Below are positions 55,419 to 64,000 of a DNA stretch of 64,000 nt, piece after piece; the first letter of the stretch is position 1; every line of letters starts with the position of its first letter. The position numbers and the translations under genes were made by a program. The notes under the pieces are model-generated. The model was given only the letters and a program-made list of their open reading frames with translations. It was not told where the DNA came from and did not search any database. The stretch is from Capitulum mitella (lineage: Eukaryota > Arthropoda > Thecostraca > Pollicipedomorpha > Pollicipedidae), in the NCBI GenBank assembly GCA_030062745.1, contig CP099839.1, forward strand, positions 42,519,891-42,583,890, read 5' to 3'.

Positions 55419-57981
55419 TTTTTTACGTTTTACAACAGTGAAATCACGTAATTAGGTTTATTATAACGAAATAACTTTAGCGCAAATTGTTGATATAAAA
55501 TTTAGTTTATGTCAAAAACTTCATCCAAGATCAGTGACCTCGCTTCACTTCTTTTGACCTTACGGAGGTTAGTAAACGCTTAAAGTGATCAGATATACCG
55601 ATGTTGGCTATCTTCGCTGGAAATACGCCAAAAAATGCGTTTAGCGCCCTTGTTTACACTAAAGCTACGCCAGTATCCCGTGTTGCTCGAGATCTGATCC
55701 GCAAAAAAATGAAAAAATGATGTAACAGGTAAATGGCCTGAAATGACCTCGACCCGAAATGCTCAGTCAAGACGCCGAGTGAATGGAAATTGTATTCCAC
55801 GTTTTAACGCTCTAATACGCACCATTTTCCCATTTCGTTCGAAAAGCCTTACGGAATGACTTGCTCTGGCTGCGGAAAATTTCACACCATGTAAATGTTT
55901 ATGGTCCTACCCAATCTTCAATATTTCATGTCTCTAGCTCTTTCCGTTTCCGAGATCGGAGGGGCACTTTTGTGCCACCTTCCAGTGCGCGTTAGCGCGA
56001 AGCTCCCTTTCATTGTACGTGTTGATTGTAATATGTGAATAATTTGAACACACATAAATCAAAACAAGCATGAGGTGGGATCACACAGCTCCGTACAGTT
56101 TTGTTCTTTGGGGGACTTGGACGACGGGGGACACACCAACACACCACCAGTGTTGGTGTGTTGTTGAATCTAAGGTCTCTGCAGGGGAAGATGCTAGCTA
56201 GTTAACCCATGTCGAGGTTCTGGGCCGCGCGTGTGCGTGTGCGTGTATGTGATTGGGGCTTTCGGGCGCTTCGACTACGTGGTCTTACGGCGCCTGAAAC
56301 TGGTCGGCGGAGGTTAAAGAAATCAGTGGAAGACAATGAGGAATGGTACACTGGGATGGTCATGTCTCTTTTGCCTTGCTTTTGCTTTCCTGTTGTGAGA
56401 TGAGTTGATGAAAATCCATGTTTTTGCCCTCTAAAGGTCTGGTGGCGGTGTGTGTACCGACATGGACTGAATTTTGGCGGCGGAAGCAGAAAAGACCTTT
56501 CATTTGCTTGCTTTTGTTTTCATTGCACGTCTGTGGTACCTATCTGACTTGGCATCTGTGTTTCCGAAATATTTCGTTTTTGGTGAGTTTGTTCTGTATC
56601 TGGGGAGAGAGGAAGGCCTGTTGGACGAATACCCAGATTTGATATCCGAAGCTATGTTTTATATATATATGTAATGCAACATATTGTGTATATATTGTAT
56701 TATATATGTTTATTATAGCTGTGTGCGAGTATTGTTCAGGGGTGGTTTGTTCACAGCAGCATTCTTTTGCAACAGGTTTTGGCTTGGGAGGAGCTCTTGG
56801 GTTGTTCACTTCAAGTGTGAACCCGTCGATTACGGGAGCAGAACTGAAGCAACAAACAGCAAAAGAGGTGATAGTCTGTTCCAGTCAGGAGGCTTTTTTA
56901 CATACTGAAAAGTGAAGTTACAATGTATGCATATGAATATGTATGTGTATAATAATAATGTATGCATCTGCAATAATGTATGTATATGATGCCTATGACA
57001 TAGGCAGCGTGATGCTCTTTGACCGAAGGACTTCAGTGAGCATGCAAGAAATGCTGACATGTACATGTGTGTGATGCACAGCAAAACTTGGCATTCATTG
57101 CTCCCCTGGTTCTTAAGAACCGTGGTCCATATGCTTGAATTTTGCAGGTTTTTATAGAAATGAGGACAGCTATGCTGCAGTATGCCAAGAATTTCGGCAT
57201 GATTGGACTGATGTTTGCTGGGATTGAATGCTGCATTGAGTCGGTGAGGAGTAGGAGTGCATATTTTGTCTGTGGTAAAAGAAAACAAATATCTGTGTGC
57301 TGTTGCTGGTTTGATTATTTATCAGTCAGATATGTCAAGCAATTTGTGGCTCGTTTATGGAATGTTCAGAAGTCGTAATACCGCATTACCAGAAAAACCG
57401 TCATTGTGTGTTTTCAAAAGCGATACAGGTTTTATAAAGGATAACACGAAGTGTAAGAGGCATTGTCTACTGCACTGGGTGTTTTTATGCATTCCTCATA
57501 TACTTTGAAAAATGCTGGAGTGCAAACTTGTATGCAGGCTGAATAAGAGGATGTTTATGCGCAAGCTTGTCCTTATGCACTGTGCTAGCTTGTCCTTCCA
57601 TTCAACATAACATTCTGGTGTGTATATTGAGCACTGGTGTGCGTTTGCCCTCAGTACCGAGCCAAGGACGACATGAGGAACGGCACGTACGCCGGCGCGG
57701 CGACCGGCTGCCTCATCGGCCTGAGGGGTGAGTAACCAGTGCCCGACAAACTGTACAACATGTCTGACATTTTACGACGTGAGCCGGACGGCGCGGCGAG
57801 GTCTTCTGACGCCGGTCGCAGTGTCCGCCGGCTGCGTTCCGTTCACACGGCGCGGCTCTCTCACGCGGCGTGCCTCCCTGACGCCTGCCGTTCCGTTGCA
57901 GCCGGCGTGAGGGCGGGGCTCCTGGGCGGTGCCGGGTTCGCCGCCTTCTCCGCCGCCATCGAATACTACATGCGGAGCTAG
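51499..57981 (+). CDS. TIMM22: Mitochondrial import inner membrane translocase subunit Tim22, 5 exons
   Basis: The pore-forming subunit of the TIM22 complex, which inserts carrier proteins into the mitochondrial inner membrane. Exons are 51499-51772, 56776-56867, 57148-57243, 57655-57727 and 57902-57981. Joined, they give 615 nt, or 204 residues (human 194). The Tim17/22/23 fold is seen as four hydrophobic segments: ATLSGIAGGFGLGGALGLF, NFGMIGLMFAGIEC, TYAGAATGCLIGL and GLLGGAGFAAFSAAIEYY. The cysteine of FESCPFK and that of GIEC match the conserved disulfide pair of Tim22. The N-terminal tail faces the intermembrane space. All introns are GT-AG. Intron 1 is 5 kb and carries repeat A. Confidence 0.95.
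52865..52925. repeat. 60-bp module shared with 32.9 kb
   Basis: Runs from aggttggttggtgattggggc to gtcgttcggcgcccagc; nearly the same as 32893-32955, in the same orientation. Confidence 0.85.
54355..54545. repeat. Purine-rich (GA) tract
   Basis: About 190 bases of almost only A and G, with gaacaagaa and ggagcaagaacgag words ending in (GA)n. The serine/leucine-rich minus-strand frames are its by-product. Confidence 0.8.
54622..55998 (+). mobile_element. Repeat A, copy 2: non-autonomous element with terminal inverted repeats
   Basis: The left end TTAACACGCGCACTGGAAGG and right end CCTTCCAGTGCGCGTTAG form inverted repeats of about 15 bp, ignoring one two-base difference. A TA lies at each edge, so a Tc1/mariner-like TA duplication is possible. 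The interior has no coding capacity. It holds tandem words gggaactttgcgaaaggtc (54838-54960), direct blocks with gaaatatgcattcaaagacc, clustered TCAAGGTCA motifs, and a (TA)n run. A truncated copy lies in a PHKG intron. Confidence 0.8.
55364..55414. repeat. (TA)n microsatellite
   Basis: A TA run at the same place inside repeat A as the run at 36105 in the other copy. Confidence 0.95.
56776..56867 (+). CDS. TIMM22: TIMM22 exon 2 (residues 92-122)
   Basis: Acceptor cttttgcaacag. Encodes GFGLGGALGLFTSSVNPSIT through KQQTAKE, with donor gtgata in phase 0. Human has GFVLGGAFGVFTAGIDTNVG. Confidence 0.94.
57148..57243 (+). CDS. TIMM22: TIMM22 exon 3 (residues 123-154)
   Basis: Acceptor gaattttgcag. 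Encodes VFIEMRTAMLQYAKNFGMIG and LMFAGIECCIES, with donor gtgagg in phase 0. Human has GMSYAKNFAIVGAMF and TECLIES. Confidence 0.95.
57655..57727 (+). CDS. TIMM22: TIMM22 exon 4 (residues 155-179)
   Basis: Acceptor gtttgccctcag. Encodes YRAKDDMRNGTYAGAATGCL and IGLR, with donor gtgagt in phase 1. Abruptly GC-rich compared with exons 1-3. Confidence 0.94.
57902..57981 (+). CDS. TIMM22: TIMM22 exon 5 and stop (residues 179-204)
   Basis: Acceptor ttccgttgcag. Encodes GVRAGLLGGAGFAAFSAAIE and YYMRS, then TAG. Human ends GCGGFAAFSAAIDYYLR. Confidence 0.95.
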
Positions 57982-58423
57982 CGGCGCCTGGCGGCCTCTG
58001 TCCGCCGCGCGGGGCTGCTGTGACCTGCGTTAATGGTGCCGAGTACGCTCGGTCCACGGTGTGCTATCGTGTTGTGGACCGGCGTGGTTGGTGTGAACAG
58101 CTCTCTGTGGTTCGTGAGTGTAGTATCGAGACGCTGTGCACTGCTGATTGCATTATCGTCGCGTAACGGTGTCAGACTGTCTCCGTGCGACCTGTGGACG
58201 TAATGTGTTAATACAAGATCATGGTGCTGACAGAATGAGTACTCAGTATTGCATTTTTTAAGTGCATATGCGCGGGGTCTTGTGGGTTAGGGAGCTCGGT
58301 GTCTTTCTCCTGCGTCTCACCTGAGGAGGCTTGCAGTTCCCGGGGCCTGTCCTCGGGACCTGTCCTCGGGGCCTGTCCGTCATTCAGTGGACCGCCACGT
58401 CAGCTTGGTACTGTGATTATATG

Positions 58424-58470
<47 letters not shown>

Positions 58471-59720
58471 TTATATGATACAGCTTGGTACCACGTACTG
58501 TGAATGCGGATCGGCCGCAGCGACGGCATCGCCATCTACCCGCCTCCGTTGCATTATCGAAACCTGCTCTCGCCAGCGTTTTGTTCCGGAAAATCCAGCA
58601 GACGCCGGGCAACGCCATACCGGTATTACGGCGCCAGCCGTTGCCTCCACTACAACACATCATGTGCTTTAGAGACGCTTTGTGCCTGGATCCCGATGGA
58701 ACGCCGAGGGTCATTCCCATTTTGCCTCAACTAAGATGACCAGCGTGAGCGTTTTTCCTTGCTCACGGGCTCGTTTCGTCGGGACACAGCGATTTCTGAG
58801 ACGAAATGCTTAGGTCAGCGAATGGTGCAGTCCAAAGCAGGGATAACCTTGATTTCATCGATGTCTAAACGTCTGTGTCCTTGGACATGTAACCTAATAC
58901 ACGTTTAATATCCTGAGCGTTGAGGGGTGGCGAGCGAGCGTCCGCTTTAATTGGGTCCTTTATTCGTAATCCATTATTACAAACCAGATGGCATGCCGCA
59001 TGATTATTATTTCAGCTAGCAAGAAAATATCGAATTTGGTCCGGGTATACCGCCTTTGCAAACCTATAACTTCGTATCTTTTCGCAAAAGAAAACGGTTA
59101 CTTGGTTTGCACCAGAAGACAGTTCAGGTATTTCAATTTCTGCAGTTGTACCTGGTCTACGTTTGTTTGCGAGCTTTTTTATTCTTACAATTATTCCTGG
59201 CGTGATGCTTCTCAACCTTTTTTTCCTGTGGGTGCTACTGGATCGTGCAATAGTGGACGCGAACAATGTAGGCACGCATGGTCTTGAGAACTTGTAGTTC
59301 CTTGCGTGTAGAATACCACGATCCACAAACAGAAAGAAAGATCTATGTGTGTCGTGAAATGTATGAGGGGAAGTAGATATGCCGAGCAGTATTTTTTTAG
59401 TGCGCTTCCACATCTGAAGAGATACTCAGTAACGCGGCAGTTCACCATGCAAACGGCAAGGTGTTTCACTGATAACTAAGGGCTAGGTTCTTGCATGCAT
59501 GCTTGTATGCATTGATTGTGTCGGGTCATGTGAGTTCCCTTTCTAAGCTACAGCAAGCAGGTCTGACACGACGAACATAATTCTGCTTGCATAGTTCGTT
59601 CAATGTCTCAGATATAATAGTTTGGCACGGGAAAAGGCATCTAGCATAAACCGATTTCCCAATGGTGCGAACTGTAAAAAGAACTATTAACAGTCGAGTG
59701 ACTGCCATATCCGGCTACAT
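57982..59720. other. Downstream of TIMM22, no gene recognised
   Basis: Contains the TIMM22 3' region. An ATTAAA follows the TA run near 58465 and is only a weak poly(A) candidate. There is a (TA)n run at about 58429-58466 and otherwise unique-looking DNA. Confidence 0.45.
58429..58466. repeat. (TA)n microsatellite
   Basis: A pure TA run, about 19 units. Confidence 0.95.
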
Positions 59721-59764
59721 TTATGGCTGGCGGAACCACTTCAGGCCGATTCCCAGTCGACTAT

Positions 59765-59975
59765 CTCGAACCGCACCCTGGCCCTGACCTGCTCATGTCG
59801 ACCATTTCGAGCTGTCCCTCTGACCGACCTGCTCTCGACTATCATCTTAAACCGTACCCCTCCGACCGATCTGCTCATGTTGACTATCCCGAACAGTACC
59901 CTTCTGACCGATCTACTGCTGTTGACTATCTCGGAACGTTCCCTTGCGGCCGATCTGCTGGTGCCCACCGTCTCG
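59765..59975. repeat. 42-bp minisatellite, about five copies
   Basis: Units of about 42 bp contain ctgctcatgttgactatccc and cgtacccctccgaccgat words. Forty-two is a multiple of three, so the plus frame 59723-60058 repeats a DYLEPYPSDRSAHV-like 14-residue motif. No start context, splice signal or family match supports a gene. Confidence 0.8.
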
Positions 59976-62030
59976 GGCTGATTTGCTATTTCAACGAGTA
60001 CAATGCGTTTATTTTCCCAAGGTCGTCATTGGTCTCCAATCCTATACTGTACGTATAGGATATACGTACGTACGTATAAACATCTGACAACGTGACTGCC
60101 GTTCGTGTTCAAATGAGTGCGTTTTACTTGGCCTGACAAGTGACTGTGTATCATCGTTCTTGTAACTTTGACGAGAGGGCAGAACGACGTGGACGCCTTC
60201 AACACATACATACATACATACGTCCTGTGTCCTATACCGACCGGGGATATTGCGTTAACTGCGAGTTTCGTCCGTTCAGGGCTCCCTGGGTCCCGGTGTC
60301 AGGGTGCGGCCGCTTTACATCGGGGTCGTCGTTTGGACTACAGTTCCGTATGGCAGGCACGGTAACTGTTTTAGTCTCGGTCGACACGTGTAACGAGCGG
60401 GTGACTGCTGCATGCCTGCTACGTTTTTGGCCGATATGTGTTCGGCTCGGCGTCGGCTCGCGATCAACTGGCGCCGGACTGTCTGGCGCCAGTAGTCCGA
60501 CGTCTTGCGCCACCTCTCCGGGGGCGCGGTAACTCCTCCACAGCCGGGGGGAGGCGTTTGAGGTCAAAAGAACCATTTTGGGTCAATTTTTTCGAGTCAA
60601 CGCCCATAGGATCAATGTAAAGTTTAAAAAGTCGGGGACTGCTGCCCCTGCCCCCTCCCCCCGCTTCCCGCATCCTTGCACCTCTCGCCACGGGTCTGTC
60701 TGGAAGGCTGCCCCCAGTGGGTTGACGTACTTCAGGGCGCCGTCCGGCGTGCAGTCACTCCTTGTCGTTCTGGCGTCTGGGACGGCTTTTCCCTGGCATC
60801 TGCTCGGCGGTCGCTGGGGCGGGCCGGCTTTCGCTGGGTCGTCCCAGCCTTGGACGCTGAGCGGGGCTTGGCCGCCGGTTTAAATGCCGAATTTCTCTGA
60901 GTTGGGATGCAAGAAGTCTGTATGTATTTTGTGCGCATCGAAGAGTTGTAGGCATAAGTCGAAAGGCGTAAAAGTAGTTTTGTTACGATTACTTTCCAAA
61001 TATTTTCATCAACATTTCGCAAATACATCATATTTCCCAGTTAGCATGCTGGTAAAATACTTAGGTAACCAGTTTTTTCGTGACTCCAAAGAGGTGAGCG
61101 CTAAAAAGGAAGGCCTGATTTACGTCAATGGGAGGGAAAAGGCATTTCTGGTAGGAACTGACCATTTAAAACAGCGGAAAACGAAAGGGAAAATCATCCT
61201 TTTGTAAGGGTAGGAGTCCCGTTTTTTTCTCGATGTGTACTTAACGCCGCAAATGTGTCTGGCACGCATAAGTCTGCAACTATCATCTTAACCCGCGCTC
61301 GACTGTGAGTCGGCGGCGATCACGCCCGACTGGGGGGTTGACCGCCCCCCTGTAACTCACGAACGGTTGGTCGCGCGATAAAAATGAACACATGGTTAGA
61401 AAGTTTGTGACAAGAAGATATCGAAACTGGTCTCATCTTTAGTTCTGGATAACATGTAAATCATTTACGCCCTATATATGTTTTCTCATAGCCGACTGCA
61501 TGAGGCCGAGAAACGGCCTGAATCTCAAGGGCTGTGACTAATAACGCATAGGTAAAGACAACAGCGCACAGGTAAAGGTCTGCGGATGCCAAAATACGTC
61601 TAATTTCTCAGATTTGTCCAACATATGCGCCGAAACGTTGAGTTAAAGACACGTCAATTTTCACGTTGGTTGTCGGCGGACGCCGCAGTCTTACGCAGTA
61701 AGAAATTAACGGGAACCAATTTTAGCGCTCCTTTATTTTCGTTTTTCGCGACATAGGCTTCTCCATGTAAAATTTAACTGATCTTAGTGGTTCTTGTGAT
61801 GGTTTCCCATGCTTAAATTTTGGAAAAATTGATTAGTTACCAATCTACACAAATGAGGTGGCTTTATTCGCGAGAGCCTGTTTATTTCCAATACACAATT
61901 TTTTGAGGTTCTTGGTATTACTTGCGTCTGTGCAAGGCAGTTCTGTCATTTTCTATCCGTTCTGAGTAAATCATCGCTGAATGACGTTAGTACATTTTGG
62001 CTCACAACAGTTATTCGTGACCTGACCTCA
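59976..62030. other. Gene-free stretch
   Basis: Short open frames only. 60560-60690 belongs to the repeat also found at 17040-17190. A tacgtacgtacgta run lies near 60066. Confidence 0.45.
60560..60690. repeat. Dispersed repeat, second copy of the 17.1-kb family
   Basis: The words cgcccataggatcaatg, gtttaaaaagtcgggga and a C-rich tract follow in the same order as at 17040-17190. Confidence 0.65.
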
Positions 62031-62159
62031 GGTCAATGGCTGGAAGTCATTGACACTTTGCTCATTGATAGTAACCAGATGTCTGCATCATTCCACACTA
62101 AAAATGTTATGAGAAATTCCGCCAGTTCCCGAAAAAACGACATGTCTTAAAAATGGGCT

Positions 62160-62500
62160 TAACCTTAGATCAATGACGCAGAAAATTCCGAAAAAAATCT
62201 GAGGTGGCAGATTTGTTGCATCTATCAAGATTTCCAATCCCTGAAAGCATTACTGTGATATCTTGTTTTCCGAAAAATTTGCAGGGCGCTAGACGTTTTT
62301 GGACATAGGTCCGTTTGACCTGACCTAGGTCAGACACCTGACTTGACCTAAGGTCAGAACTTTGGCACGAGATGTAAAAATGATCAAGCAAAAGGTGCAC
62401 AAAGTTTCGTGACGCCACATTTGTTCGTTCTCTCGCAATCCTAGAAAAACCTCAGGGGAGGGACGATCAACCCCCCCCCCCCAGTCGGGGGCGGGTTAAC
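62160..62500. repeat. Dispersed repeat with TGACCT/AGGTCA words, copy 1
   Basis: Contains gacctgacctaggtcagac and gacttgacctaaggtcaga, then ggtgcacaaagtttcgtg, gttcgttctctcgc and a run of C. The same order is found at 63350-63520. Confidence 0.7.
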
Positions 62501-64000
62501 GTCCAACGGTGCTAACCTAGGTCAAGGCATTGTCGCCTATAGGTATGCCGGTCGTTTTCTGGTGTCTGTCGCATATTCTGCCGCATTAACATTGAAAAGG
62601 CAAGGAATGGCATAAAATCCTAACATTGTTTTATGTAATATCCCCTCTACATCATAAACCAGTGCCACAACGCATTTCTCACGCAGGTCACACAGATGCG
62701 GGGCGACGAACACGGCCGCCATGTAAAAAGACCAATATCTGATGAGAAGTTATTTTGGCGATGGCAACGATTTTATTTTGACGGCCGAAAATAAGAAGAC
62801 CGGTGCAGTACAAACTGAACAGAAAGACGGCGTGTTTAAAGTTATTTTCACCTGCGGCCATACAAAGTGCGCTCGCTTTGCGAACTAACATAATATTTCA
62901 AAAGTTCACATCAGGCCAGCTTGGTTCAAATGGGACCTGATCACCCTTGGCAAATAAGTTCTTGTGATGTATCAGTGGTTCCGAAGCACATGTGGCTACC
63001 AATGATGTTCCAAGACTGTAAACCAATGAACTGCATTCGGTTGTGAGACCGAAAATTCGGTATAAAGCGTGGGCTGACTTCGATTCAAAGGTCAAGAGGC
63101 ACAAATACGTGTGCAAGGGACGTAAAAGCACCGGGACGTATATGTATTCAAGCTTCAAAACCGCTGAGCCAGACCTACAATCTCAATAGCAAACGTAAAA
63201 AAGGCCGAAAGTTTAGCTGCCCAAACGTCGATGGCTTGAGCGTTCCCGAAAAATCCAGGACAGCAGGATTGTTCAGTTTGTCATTTTACACGAACATGTT
63301 AAGCTATTCGATACATTAAAAAAGTCGCGCCACTTTCCTTTTTCCTCATGGTTTTACTTGACCTGACCTAAGTCGATGTCCTCGGGTGACGCTAAGTTTA
63401 AAAATTGACAATGTGCAAAAATGGTGCATCAAAAGGTATAGAAAGTTTATTTTCTCTGCACCTTTTCGTTCTTCGGCTTTTCTCGGAAAACCGGAGGGGG
63501 TTCTGATGACCCCCGCCTGGCGAAAGTTCACTGCGCCATGTTGGAGCAGTTTACTGGGAATTTAAATCCTCACCGTTTAGATGTTCAGGGTTTAAAACAA
63601 ACATTTCCGTCCTGTTTTATGAATGTTGTTCCCCGCCACTGCACTGTCGCGCAGTGTGGAAAGTTTTGCATACTGAAAAAATCCCCCGTTTTCCAAGCCT
63701 TGAGAATGTCTATGAATTTTCACACAGTTCCAGACGCATGAGCCAACGCTAAACTCTCATTGATTAGCTCTCGATTCATGTCAACTGTATCAACATCATT
63801 CAATGAACATCGGAGTTTTAACAAGTAATAATTACACCCTTTCTCCTTTTTTTGACCCTCTTCTTCTGTATCCAGCCTGTTCAAAATTTTCGGAACCGCT
63901 TTCCATAAAAATGTGTTTTACGTCATGGCGGATCGATTGTTGTTTGTTGCGAGGAAATCGGATGGGTAATCCTCCGAGATCTTAGAGTGGGGAGGGACGA
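62501..64000. other. Window end, no gene recognised
   Basis: Apart from the repeat at 63350-63525, only short open frames without recognisable domains. Confidence 0.4.
63350..63525. repeat. Dispersed repeat with TGACCT/AGGTCA words, copy 2
   Basis: Contains acttgacctgacctaagtcg, then ggtatagaaagtttatt, ccttttcgttcttcgg and gatgacccccgcc, paralleling 62320-62490. Confidence 0.65.

Noticed and set aside
58660-58740. Similarity of a gatcccgatggaa word to one after PREP exon 2 (about 21037)
   Set aside because: Only a short shared word; no further PREP-like coding sequence is present downstream of TIMM22.
1-64000. Bacterial-style operons, CRISPR arrays, tRNA or rRNA genes
   Set aside because: The window is intron-containing eukaryotic DNA. 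Tandem repeats present are minisatellites without regular unique spacers, and I saw no convincing tRNA or rRNA sequence.

Overview
The window looks like nuclear DNA of an arthropod. It has intron-rich genes with GT-AG introns, many simple repeats and transposon remains, and two interstitial blocks of the arthropod telomere motif TTAGG near 9.7 kb. A crustacean is plausible but cannot be shown from the sequence. Three conserved housekeeping genes were assembled exon by exon. Their splice phases are consistent and their predicted lengths match the families.

Layout. 1-20.1 kb holds no recognisable gene. It contains part of one long foldback element, a 156-bp satellite, several minisatellites, the TTAGG blocks, degenerate GC-rich modules, and a complete 2.2-kb foldback element ending about 110 bp before the next gene. 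20.2-30.6 kb (+) is prolyl oligopeptidase (PREP), 14 coding exons and 706 residues with an intact Ser-Asp-His triad. 32.3-47.2 kb (-) is the catalytic gamma subunit of phosphorylase kinase (PHKG), convergent with PREP. It has 11 coding exons per transcript, 406 residues, a 30-nt microexon, and two same-length, same-phase versions of the exon encoding the end of the activation segment. 51.5-58.0 kb (+) is TIMM22, five exons and 204 residues, divergent from PHKG. 58-64 kb has no recognised gene, only repeats.

Mobile DNA. A 3.08-kb element with hAT-like ends and a perfect 8-bp target duplication (CTCTCAAG) sits in a PHKG intron. Nested inside it are a broken Tc1/mariner-type transposase, an AT-rich expansion, and a copy of a second repeat that recurs in TIMM22 intron 1. 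Many repeats of different families carry AGGTCA or TCAAGGTCA motifs, which resemble nuclear-receptor half-sites.

The three genes share no pathway: PREP is a cytosolic peptidase, PHKG controls glycogen breakdown, and TIMM22 forms the inner-membrane carrier translocase of mitochondria. The most interesting signals are the duplicated activation-segment exons of PHKG, the nested transposon in its intron, and the foldback next to the PREP start.
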